This document shows, in pieces, positions 8,261 to 16,052 of a stretch of DNA of 58,330 bases. A model generated the notes under the pieces. That model was given only the letters and a program-made list of their open reading frames with translations, had not been told where the DNA came from and ran no database searches. The stretch lies in NCBI GenBank assembly GCA_024710705.1, contig JANJUF010000137.1:1-58330 (forward strand), in the 5' to 3' direction. This DNA is from Gemmatimonadaceae bacterium (GTDB lineage: Bacteria > Gemmatimonadota > Gemmatimonadetes > Gemmatimonadales > Gemmatimonadaceae). Numbering within the stretch: the first letter of the stretch is position 1; the number at the start of each line of letters is the position of its first letter. The position numbers were made by a program, and so were the translations under genes.

Positions 8261-8993
8261 AGATCCCTCCCGCCAAGCTCACCGCCAGCCACAGGAATCG
8301 CAGCTTCCCCTCCAGATCCCCCCGACCGCGTCCGACGATGATCGCGTCTCCGTCCCGCAGTCGGGCATCATCCACCGTCCAGCCCGACGCCACCGCCTCG
8401 CGGACCGCCGTCCCACCGAGGAGCGTCCGCCCGGCCCGCGTGACTCGCAGCTTCTGCAAGTCGCCCTCGGCCGTCATGCCGCCCGCGACCATCACGACGT
8501 CCGCCAGTCGCGCGTCCGCGGGCACGGCGTAGAATCCCGCGCGCACCACTTCGCCCTCGAGCGCCAGTCGGATGAGCGCGCGGGCGCGCACGAACGGCGT
8601 GCGCACGAAGCGCGCCAGGTGCGTGCGAAGGTGTTCCTCGACTTCGGCCCGCAGGACGCCCGTCAGGGGGATCTCGCCACCCACCGGCGGCGGGAGGCGC
8701 AGGGTGAGCGCGGATGACACCGTGAAGGTGTCGGTCAACAGCGGCTCATCGTGCACCTCCAGGACGATCAGGTCCCCGGCCCGGAGGTCGCCATCACGGA
8801 GGCGCCGCCGCGCCGCGTCGGCGCGCGCGCGGTCGGTCGTGGGATCCTCAACGAACGCCATGAGCGCCTCGCGCGTGGCCAACGGCCGATCAACCGGGTC
8901 TGGCCCCGCCTGCGCCACGAGCGCTCCACCCGAGAGGAGGAGACAGCCCAGCGCCCACACCGCTCGCCCCCACACACTGAGTGGCCGGGTCAT
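8238..8993 (-). CDS. Polysaccharide export protein (Wza-like, poly_export and SLBB)
   Basis: 251 residues with a signal peptide. GDLRAGDLIVLEVHDEPLL begins the poly_export domain (residues 70-145) and LEGEVVRAGFYAVPADARLADVV is an SLBB beta-grasp (residues 150-200). It should form the outer-membrane/periplasmic conduit for the polymer, paired with the tyrosine autokinase encoded just upstream (overlap 8990-8993). Unlike classical Wza there is no lipobox Cys at the end of the signal peptide, and the C-terminus ends in a hydrophobic helix (FLWLAVSLAGGIYGLSQVL) that may itself insert in a membrane. Confidence 0.88.
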   Translation of the reverse strand: MTRPLSVWGRAVWALGCLLLSGGALVAQAGPDPVDRPLATREALMAFVEDPTTDRARADAARRRLRDGDLRAGDLIVLEVHDEPLLTDTFTVSSALTLRLPPPVGGEIPLTGVLRAEVEEHLRTHLARFVRTPFVRARALIRLALEGEVVRAGFYAVPADARLADVVMVAGGMTAEGDLQKLRVTRAGRTLLGGTAVREAVASGWTVDDARLRDGDAIIVGRGRGDLEGKLRFLWLAVSLAGGIYGLSQVL

Positions 8994-11341
8994 GGGCGAC
9001 CTCCGAGCACGCGCGCCTGCGACTCCGCGACGGCGCGCAAGGCTGGATCGTCGACGGCGTATCCAGACAGGTCGTAGCCGTATCCACGGAACCCTTCGCT
9101 CTCGCGCACGTCGTTGAGCACGGCGCCGACCAAATGGATGGGCTGCGTGTCGAGCGCCTCGAGTTTCACGAGCGTAGAGGGGAGGTCCGTGCTCCCGGCG
9201 CGCAGGACCATCAGGAGGTTCGTCGTGGCACGCGCGAGCATCAGGGCATCCACCCCGGCCGACAGCGGCGCGCTATCGACGATCACCACGTCGAAGGCCG
9301 CGCCCAGCTCGGCGAACAGGTCGGGAACGCGCGAGCCTGTGAGGTGTTCTGGCGTCCGGATATCGCGACGCCCGCTGCCGAGCAGCGACAACCCGGGGAA
9401 GCTCGTCGGACGCACGGCCGCCAGCGCGCCGCACTCTCCGGCGAGGACCTCGGAGAGCCCGGGCAGGTGGCCGACGCCAAGCACCCGATGCTGTACGCCG
9501 CGCCGCACGTCGCCGTCCACGAGCACCGTCCGGTAGCCGCCTTGGGCAAACGACAGGGCCAAGTTCACCGCAATGAACGACTTGCCCTCCCCGGACGCCG
9601 GGCTCGTCACGGTGAGCGCCAGCGGCGAGCAGCCCAGTGACTGCAGCAGCCGGACGCGCAGCCCGCGCAGCGTCTCAATCACTTCCTGGCGCGCCGTCGC
9701 CTGATCGCGGACCCGCCGCCAACTCACCCGCGGCACGCTCCCGAGGATGCGCAGGCCCATCCCCTGCACCACGTGTTCCGGGCGGCGGATGCGCGAGTCC
9801 AGTTGGTCCCGCGCCCGGACGCCGAAGGTGACGAGTCCGAAGCTCGCGACCACCGACAGGGCGAAGACGAGCGGTGCGAGATCCGACGCCGGCAACTGAG
9901 GTTCCTGGGCTCGGTCGAGCACGTGGATCGAGGGGACACTGCTCAGCAGCGCGAGGCGGTTGCGCTCGCGTCGCTCCCGCACCGTGGCAAACAGGGCTTC
10001 GGCATTCATTGCATCGCGTTCGAGGCGCGCCAGCGCCACAGCCTGCGGCGGGGCGGCACGGAGCCCGTCGAGGAACGAGTCGCGCCGCGCGGCCAGCGCA
10101 ATCTCGCGCGCGCGCAACTCCGCGGCGTGCGCAGCGGCGAGCGCCGGGATGTGGTCGCGCAGCAAGCTCTCCATCGCCGCCTCGGCGGCCACGACCGGCG
10201 CGCTCTCATCGGAGTACCGCGCCCGCAGGTCGCGGAGTTCCACTTCGCGACGCGCGGCGTCGTCGAGCGCCAACTGCAATCGCGTGGCGCCGGTGGCCAC
10301 GGCCGCGAGCGCGTCGAGGCGCAGGGCGCCGCCGCGGGCCTCCGCGAGCACCGCCTCCAGCCGTCGCCGCTCGCGGCGGGTGCTGTCCACCGACTCGGTG
10401 AGCCGCACGAAGGCGTCGGTGCGCGCTCCCTCGGTGGCCAGCGTCGCCGCCGGTCGGTCGGCGGCGCGCACGCGGTACGACGCCAGGGCCTGCTCGGCGG
10501 CGCGGAGCTCGCGTTCCGCGTGCTCATGCTGCTCAGCGAGTATGGCGTCCAGCGCCTCGAGGCGCTGACGCTGTAGCACGCCGGCCACCCGCACCGTCCG
10601 CTCGGCGATGGCGTTCAGCGTCGCGGCCGTCCCGGCCCCGTCGGGGCCGCGCAGCTCCAATCTTATGAAGCTCGCCCGCGGCTCGACCTCCACGCGCAGC
10701 TTCCGGGCCAGCGCCGCCCCGGCGTCCCAAGGCGTTCGCACCACGAAGGCGATGCGGTCGCCGGCACGGAAGTCCTCCGCCGACGGCACCCATCGGAAGC
10801 CCACGCCGGCACCCACCGAATCCCCGAGCGTGCCGGCCTCAACCACCGCATCGTCACGGCGAAGCAGGTACTGGCCAGCACGTCCCACCTCGAGTTCATA
10901 CGTCCCGGCTGTCACGGTCTGGCCGATCTCAAAGTGTCGCAGGGCCAGCGCCGACGACGCGTCGCGTGTCGCGACGTACAGCCGCAGCGCCCGCACGACG
11001 CTGTCGAGGACCGCATTCGAGGTCACGAGGTCGCGCCAGCCGGACGCATCGAGCAGCGCCTCGCTGGCCGCACCCCGCGCGTCAGGGTCCACTGGTGCGG
11101 TGGCCTCGGCCCACAGGACCGCGCGCGACACATAGGAGGGCTCCACCTGCCTCATCAGCAGCACGCCGACCAGCGCACCCAGCAGCGTGACGCCGATGAC
11201 TGCGGCGCGGTGATTCACGATTGCATCGATATAGCTGCCGAGGTCGGACGCGCCGCCGGCCATGACACCCGGCGCCGGCGCGGCCGGCGGCAGCGCGGCC
11301 ACGGGACGAGTCGCTGCATGCGGCAAGATCGGGTGATTCAT
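8990..11341 (-). CDS. Polysaccharide co-polymerase with C-terminal BY-kinase (Wzc/GumC-CpsD type)
   Basis: 783 residues. The N-terminal Wzz domain begins with a transmembrane segment (AAVIGVTLLGALVGVLL), followed by a long coiled-coil periplasmic region (residues 240-470) and a second transmembrane segment (LAPLVFALSVVASFGLVTFG). The cytoplasmic kinase has Walker A ASGEGKS near residue 575, Walker A' TVLVDGDVRRG and Walker B VVIVDSAPL. The C-terminus holds a short tyrosine cluster (GYGYDLSGY) for autophosphorylation. It controls chain length and export with the Wza-like partner. ATG 11341 has a near-perfect AGGAGGAG Shine-Dalgarno; the upstream frame extension lies in the divergent promoter region. 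Confidence 0.93.
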   Translation of the reverse strand: MNHPILPHAATRPVAALPPAAPAPGVMAGGASDLGSYIDAIVNHRAAVIGVTLLGALVGVLLMRQVEPSYVSRAVLWAEATAPVDPDARGAASEALLDASGWRDLVTSNAVLDSVVRALRLYVATRDASSALALRHFEIGQTVTAGTYELEVGRAGQYLLRRDDAVVEAGTLGDSVGAGVGFRWVPSAEDFRAGDRIAFVVRTPWDAGAALARKLRVEVEPRASFIRLELRGPDGAGTAATLNAIAERTVRVAGVLQRQRLEALDAILAEQHEHAERELRAAEQALASYRVRAADRPAATLATEGARTDAFVRLTESVDSTRRERRRLEAVLAEARGGALRLDALAAVATGATRLQLALDDAARREVELRDLRARYSDESAPVVAAEAAMESLLRDHIPALAAAHAAELRAREIALAARRDSFLDGLRAAPPQAVALARLERDAMNAEALFATVRERRERNRLALLSSVPSIHVLDRAQEPQLPASDLAPLVFALSVVASFGLVTFGVRARDQLDSRIRRPEHVVQGMGLRILGSVPRVSWRRVRDQATARQEVIETLRGLRVRLLQSLGCSPLALTVTSPASGEGKSFIAVNLALSFAQGGYRTVLVDGDVRRGVQHRVLGVGHLPGLSEVLAGECGALAAVRPTSFPGLSLLGSGRRDIRTPEHLTGSRVPDLFAELGAAFDVVIVDSAPLSAGVDALMLARATTNLLMVLRAGSTDLPSTLVKLEALDTQPIHLVGAVLNDVRESEGFRGYGYDLSGYAVDDPALRAVAESQARVLGGRP

Positions 11342-11686
11342 ACTCCTCCTTGGGGAACTGGCGCACGGTTCGACAACCCTGCCGAATGGCGCCGCGATTC
11401 CTTCGCGGTCGCGCGGTCTACGCCGCTCGCCTGGGGGATTGGAGAGCAAGTGCGATACCGCGCGCCAAACGTCGTAAGTCGCGGCATTTCGGCCGTTCGC
11501 GCCCGCATCGGCATCGTTTTGCGGCAATCGCGTCCGGGGCGACGCACCATCATGGGGCCAGCCGCGTCGGCCTCAATCGCCGCGGGCCGACCGGGCACGA
11601 CCACGCAAGTGCAGACAGGCCAACCGCCTGCGGCGCCATTCCACCATCGGATCGGCCGCGGCGTGGATCGTGCGCTTGGTGTCGGC
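11342..11686. promoter_or_regulatory. Divergent intergenic region between the two polysaccharide operons
   Basis: 345 bases without a convincing gene. It should carry the promoters of the leftward export operon (start 11341) and the rightward biosynthesis operon (start 11687). I see no clean -35/-10 pair, no GEMM-like core and no long inverted repeat. Reading frames crossing it from both sides are extensions of the flanking genes with non-protein-like composition. Confidence 0.5.
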
Positions 11687-13804
11687 ATGAACGAACCGCG
11701 TGCCACACCCGCAATCATCGTTGATCGCCTCGCCCGCATGGGCGCATATCTCGCCGCCGCCTCGGGCGCCTGGTTCGCTGCGAGCCTCCTGCTCACCCAC
11801 TCCGCGTGGGGCGCTGGCGCTTCGCAGTCCGCGCTGACGGTCCTTCCGTATCTGTTGGTCCTGCGCGCACTGAGCTGGCACAAGATCGGATTGGCCGGCG
11901 TCATGCTTGCGCACGTCGGGCTCCGCGACCTTGTCCGACTCGCGGCGTCAACGGCGGCCGCCTCGCTCGTGCTGCTGCCCCTGCTGGCGTTCCTCGACGT
12001 GCCGCTGGGCGCGCCTCTGCCCGCAGTGCTCATCCTCGAATACCTGCTGACGACAGCGGGCATCGCGGCCTGCTGGACGAGCGTTCGGTGGCGACACGAA
12101 CGGCGCCACCCACGCTCGCGGACGGACGCCGCGCGCGCACTCATCATCGGCGCCGGCGATGCGGGCGAGCAGCTCCTGCGCCAACTGCTGCACGACGGCC
12201 GCCACGACATCGTCGTGGTCGGACTCGTGGACGATGACCCAGACAAGCGCAGCCGGTCGCTGCACGGCGTTCCGGTGGTCGGCACGGTCGACGAGCTACG
12301 GGCGCTGGCCGCCATTCATCAGGCAACCCTGGCCTTGGTCGCCATTCCATCCATCACGCCAGAGCAGATCCGTCGGCTCGTTGTCCGTTGCCGAGAGGCG
12401 GACCTGCAGATGCGACTGCTGCCGCCACTGCGGCATCTCATCGATCGCGCGTTCCATGTGGAAGATCTGCGGGAGGTTCGCATCGAGGACCTCCTGGGGC
12501 GCGCGCCGGTCCACCTGGACCTTTCGGACATCGGTCGCGACCTCGCCGGCGGCGTCGTCGCCGTCACCGGCGCCGCCGGATCCATCGGCTCGGAGCTGGT
12601 GCGCCAGATCGCCACCTTCCACCCGCGCGTCATGATCCTCCTCGACCGCGCCGAAAGTCCATTGCACGCGACGCACCTCGCCATGGAGGCGGCGCATCCG
12701 GAAGTGCGATTCGTGCCGGTGCTCGCCAGCGTCACGAACAGTGCGCGCCTCGAGCAGGTCTTCCGGCGCTACCGCCCCGAGTTCGTCTATCACGCCGCCG
12801 CCTACAAGCAGCTGCCGATGCTCGAGACGAACGTGGTGGAAGGGCTGTGGAATAACGTCATCGGCACGCTGCGCACGGCGCGCTGCGCGGCCCGACACGG
12901 CGCACGCCGCTTCGTGCTCATCTCCACCGACAAGGCCGTCAACCCGAGCAGCGTGCTCGGCGTCACCAAACTGCTCGCCGAGCGACTGGTGCTGGAGCTG
13001 CCCAGCCTTCGCGCGGCAGCCACGGATTTCCGCGTCGTGCGGTTCGGCAACGTCCTGGGCTCGGAGGGAAGCGTCGTACCGCTGTTCGCCCAGCAACTGG
13101 CCGCCGGCGGTCCGCTCACGGTCACGCACCCGGAGATGCGTCGGTACTTCATGACAATCCCGGAGGCGGTGCAGCTCGTGCTCAGGGCCTCGGCCTTGCC
13201 GGAGGCCGCCGGTCAGATCGCCCTGCTCGAGATGGGAACCCAGGTGCGAATCCTCGACCTTGCCGAGCAGATGATCCGGCTGGCCGGTCGCGTGCCCTAC
13301 GATGAGGTGGCGATTGAGTTCACCGGGTTACGCCCAGGCGAGAAGCTCGAGGAAGAGCTCATCGCACCTGGCGAGACGGCGATCGCGAGCTCCGAGGAGA
13401 AGATCCGCCTCGTGTCACGCGTTCGGCGCGCCAATGGAGATCTCGCGAGACAGCTCCGCAACTTGACGGTGCTGGCGGCGCGCGGTGACGAGACGGCGCT
13501 GCTGCGCGCGCTCGCCGCACTCACACCCGACCGCCATCCGGAACTGGACGCGTCGCTGGAAGCCCGGGCTGTCCCGGGCGCCGCATCGCTTCCCCAGGGT
13601 CCCCGACGCGCCCGGCGCGCCGCGGCGCTCGCCGCCATCGGTGGCGGCGAGCCGCACCCTGACGACGGCCACGCCAGCAACGGCCACGCCGGCAACGGCC
13701 ACGCCAGCAACGGCCACGCCGCCAACGGCCACGCCAGCAACGGCCACGCCGGCAACGGGCAGGTGGAGCGCCTGGTCCTGCACGCGCCGTTTCCCAACAA
13801 CTAG
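11687..13804 (+). CDS. Membrane-bound UDP-GlcNAc 4,6-dehydratase (WbpM/PglF/CapD family) with a repeat tail
   Basis: 705 residues. Four N-terminal hydrophobic helices (to residue 135), a first Rossmann domain (IIGAGDAGEQLL), and the catalytic SDR domain with TGAAGSIGSE near residue 290. YHAAAYKQLP and STDKAVNPSS carry the Thr-Asp-Lys triad typical of the long-form dehydratases, which convert UDP-GlcNAc to UDP-4-keto-6-deoxy-GlcNAc. GLRPGEKLEEEL is the family C-terminal motif. The next two genes (aminotransferase, formyltransferase-like) fit a 4-amino then 4-formamido dideoxysugar. Oddity: the last 45 residues contain six GHAxN units. ATG 11687 is taken because the membrane domain begins there. 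Confidence 0.92.
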   Translation: MNEPRATPAIIVDRLARMGAYLAAASGAWFAASLLLTHSAWGAGASQSALTVLPYLLVLRALSWHKIGLAGVMLAHVGLRDLVRLAASTAAASLVLLPLLAFLDVPLGAPLPAVLILEYLLTTAGIAACWTSVRWRHERRHPRSRTDAARALIIGAGDAGEQLLRQLLHDGRHDIVVVGLVDDDPDKRSRSLHGVPVVGTVDELRALAAIHQATLALVAIPSITPEQIRRLVVRCREADLQMRLLPPLRHLIDRAFHVEDLREVRIEDLLGRAPVHLDLSDIGRDLAGGVVAVTGAAGSIGSELVRQIATFHPRVMILLDRAESPLHATHLAMEAAHPEVRFVPVLASVTNSARLEQVFRRYRPEFVYHAAAYKQLPMLETNVVEGLWNNVIGTLRTARCAARHGARRFVLISTDKAVNPSSVLGVTKLLAERLVLELPSLRAAATDFRVVRFGNVLGSEGSVVPLFAQQLAAGGPLTVTHPEMRRYFMTIPEAVQLVLRASALPEAAGQIALLEMGTQVRILDLAEQMIRLAGRVPYDEVAIEFTGLRPGEKLEEELIAPGETAIASSEEKIRLVSRVRRANGDLARQLRNLTVLAARGDETALLRALAALTPDRHPELDASLEARAVPGAASLPQGPRRARRAAALAAIGGGEPHPDDGHASNGHAGNGHASNGHAANGHASNGHAGNGQVERLVLHAPFPNN
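13667..13756 (+). repeat. Six 15-bp tandem repeats encoding GHA(S/G/A)N in the dehydratase tail
   Basis: The unit GGCCACGCC-NNC-AAC repeats six times without a gap, at 13667, 13682, 13697, 13712, 13727 and 13742. Only the fourth codon varies (AGC, GGC, AGC, GCC, AGC, GGC). It adds six histidines in a flexible tail, then ends GQVERLVLHAPFPNN. Slippage could change copy number between strains. Confidence 0.95.
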
Positions 13805-13827
13805 CCCCCGCACACCGGAGCCATACG

Positions 13828-15102
13828 ATGCCCAGCTCGAAGTCGTCCGTCGCCACGCCTCCAGGTGTCGCGTCGATTCCCACACCCGCACCGGCGCTTG
13901 GCGCGCGTGTCGCACCGCGACAACTGCCGCGCAACCTCCCGGCGCCGCCGCGTGAGTTCATCGAGTTCGCGCCGCCATCGCTCGGGGCGGAGGAGATCCG
14001 CGAAGTGGTGGACACACTCCAGTCGCCGTGGATCACGACCGGACCGAAGACGCGGCGCTTCGAGGAGGAGTTCCGCGAATACATCGGGAGTCCGGCCGCC
14101 CTCGCGGTGAACTCGTGCACGGCAGCGCTGCATACGGCGCTGGTGGCCCTTGGCATCGGCCCCGGCGATGAAGTCATCACCTCCACTTTGACCTTCGTCG
14201 CGACCGTCAACGTGATCGAGCATGCCGGGGCGCGCCCGGTACTCGTGGATGTCGAACCTGACACCTTGAACCTCGACCCCTCGGCGGTCGCCCGTGCGAT
14301 CACGCCACAGACGCGTGCCATCATCGCCGTGCACTACGCCGGACACCCTGCGGAACTCGACGCCTTGCGACGCGTTGCCGCCGAGCGTGGCCTCGTGCTG
14401 ATCGAGGACGCCGCCCACGCGCTCCCGGCACAGTATCGCGGGCAGATGATCGGTGCTGGCACCAACCCCGTGGCCTTCAGCTTCTACGCCACCAAGAACA
14501 TGACGACGGCGGAGGGAGGGATGCTGACCGGCACCGAGGACCTGCTCGAGCGGGCCCGCGCCATCTCGCTGCACGGAATGAGCCGCGACGCCTGGCGCCG
14601 GTACGACCGCAGCGGCAGTTGGCGGTACGACGTCACGGTGCCCGGGTTCAAGTACAACATGACGGACCTGCAGTCCTCCATCGGTCTCTGGCAGTTGCGC
14701 AAGCTCCGGGCCTTCCATCGGCGCCGACACGACGTCGCGGCGCGATACACGGCCGCGTTGGCCGGTGAAGACGCGCTGCTCCTCCCGACCACCCGCGCCC
14801 ACGTCGGTCACGCGTGGCACCTGTACGTGCTCCGCCTGCGGCTCGACCGGTTGCGGATCGACCGCGATGCCTTCGTCGAGGCGCTGCGCGAGCAGGGGAT
14901 CGGCGCGTCCGTGCACTTCACGCCCGTCCACATGCACAGCTTCTATCGCGACCGATACGGCTACGCCCCCGGTGACTTTCCCGTCGCCCACGAGGCGTTC
15001 CAGTGCATGCTCAGCCTCCCCCTGCATCCGCGGCTGACCGAAGAGAACATCGACACCGTCACCGGTGCCGTCCGCGCACTCGTACGCCTGCACGCGCGAT
15101 GA
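13828..15102 (+). CDS. PLP-dependent sugar aminotransferase (DegT/DnrJ/EryC1/StrS family)
   Basis: 424 residues, cytoplasmic. EDAAHALPAQY carries the cofactor-binding Asp, and the PLP lysine is in FYATKNMTTAEGGM near residue 223. ITTGPKTRRFEEEF and VNSCTAALHTAL are typical N-terminal family blocks. It should transaminate the 4-keto sugar made by the dehydratase upstream. ATG 13828 has GGAG seven bases upstream. The N-terminal 45 residues before REFIEFAPPS are not conserved in appearance, so an internal start is not excluded. Stop and next start overlap as ATGA. Confidence 0.93.
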   Translation: MPSSKSSVATPPGVASIPTPAPALGARVAPRQLPRNLPAPPREFIEFAPPSLGAEEIREVVDTLQSPWITTGPKTRRFEEEFREYIGSPAALAVNSCTAALHTALVALGIGPGDEVITSTLTFVATVNVIEHAGARPVLVDVEPDTLNLDPSAVARAITPQTRAIIAVHYAGHPAELDALRRVAAERGLVLIEDAAHALPAQYRGQMIGAGTNPVAFSFYATKNMTTAEGGMLTGTEDLLERARAISLHGMSRDAWRRYDRSGSWRYDVTVPGFKYNMTDLQSSIGLWQLRKLRAFHRRRHDVAARYTAALAGEDALLLPTTRAHVGHAWHLYVLRLRLDRLRIDRDAFVEALREQGIGASVHFTPVHMHSFYRDRYGYAPGDFPVAHEAFQCMLSLPLHPRLTEENIDTVTGAVRALVRLHAR

Positions 15103-16052
15103 CGACACCTCGCCTAGCCTGGGTCGGCTTCTATGCCGAAGGGCTCCACACCCTCGAGCACCTCCTGTGCGAGGGCGCGCCGATCCGCGACGTCCTGACA
15201 CTGCGGCCCGACGCGGCCGCAGCGCGCACCGGCGGTGGAGACTACGCGGCGGTCTGCCGCCGGTTCGGCATCTCATTGCACGAGGTGGCCTCGCTCAACG
15301 ATCCGGCGGCGCTCACGTTGCTCGAGCGCATCGCCGCCGACGTCGTCTTCGTCATCGGCTGGCCGCAACGCATCGGCAGCGCCGCCGTGCGGATTCCGCG
15401 CCTCGGCATGATTGGCGCGCACGCGTCCCTCCTGCCACGCAATCGCGGCAGCGCCCCGATCAACTGGGCGTTGATCCGCGGCGAGCAGGAAACGGGGAGT
15501 TCGCTGTTCTGGTTCGACGAGCACGCCGAGTGCGGGGACCTCATCGAACAGATGCGGATCCCGATCACGCCCTACGACACCTGCGCCACGCTGTACGCGC
15601 GCGTGGCGGAGGCGAATCGCGAGATGCTCGGCCGGCTGTTGCCGCGACTGCTGGCCGGCGAGCGTCCCGGGCAGGCCATGCCGGCGGATGGGTCCACGCT
15701 TCCACGCCGGCGTCCTGCCGATGGCGCCGTGGACTGGGCGCAATCGCCCCAGGCGGTCTATGACTTCGTGCGCGCGCAGACGCGCCCCTTCCCCGGCGCC
15801 TACAGCTGGATGGACGGGACACGATGGAAGCTCTGGCAGATGGCGTTGCCGCGCGATTTCGGCGATCCGCCGCTCCCCGGAACGGTGCTGGGGCCGGTTG
15901 TCAGTCCGATCGAGGACGCCTGCGGACAGCTTGTCGCGTGCGCGGACGGGGCGGTCGTGGTGCTGGAAGTGGAGGATGACCGCGGGCAGGTGTTGCGCGG
16001 CCGCGCGCTCAGCGAGCAGGCGTGGACGGGACGACGGTGGCAACAGGCATGA
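15099..16052 (+). CDS. Formyltransferase-family protein, probable sugar N-formyltransferase (atypical active site)
   Basis: 317 residues of the methionyl-tRNA formyltransferase fold. HASLLPRNRGSAPINWAL near residue 108 is the folate-dependent formyl transfer signature, GDLIEQ follows, and residues 205-300 form the Fmt C-terminal domain (DGAVDWAQSP, RPFPGAY). The position after the aminotransferase suggests N-formylation of a 4-amino-dideoxy sugar. Two usual catalytic residues look changed: the Asn two residues before the His is Gly (IGAH), and the Asp in the xDxGD loop is Glu (AECGD). Some polysaccharide-linked relatives also differ there, so activity is plausible but unproven. Confidence 0.82.
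   Translation: MTTPRLAWVGFYAEGLHTLEHLLCEGAPIRDVLTLRPDAAAARTGGGDYAAVCRRFGISLHEVASLNDPAALTLLERIAADVVFVIGWPQRIGSAAVRIPRLGMIGAHASLLPRNRGSAPINWALIRGEQETGSSLFWFDEHAECGDLIEQMRIPITPYDTCATLYARVAEANREMLGRLLPRLLAGERPGQAMPADGSTLPRRRPADGAVDWAQSPQAVYDFVRAQTRPFPGAYSWMDGTRWKLWQMALPRDFGDPPLPGTVLGPVVSPIEDACGQLVACADGAVVVLEVEDDRGQVLRGRALSEQAWTGRRWQQA

Noticed and set aside
10934..11686. Upstream extension of the dehydratase frame
   Set aside because: The extension lies across the divergent promoter region and the opposite co-polymerase gene; membrane helices begin only after 11687.
11342..11686. Sigma-54 promoter in the divergent polysaccharide region
   Set aside because: A TGGC-like string occurs, but no TTGC at the right spacing.
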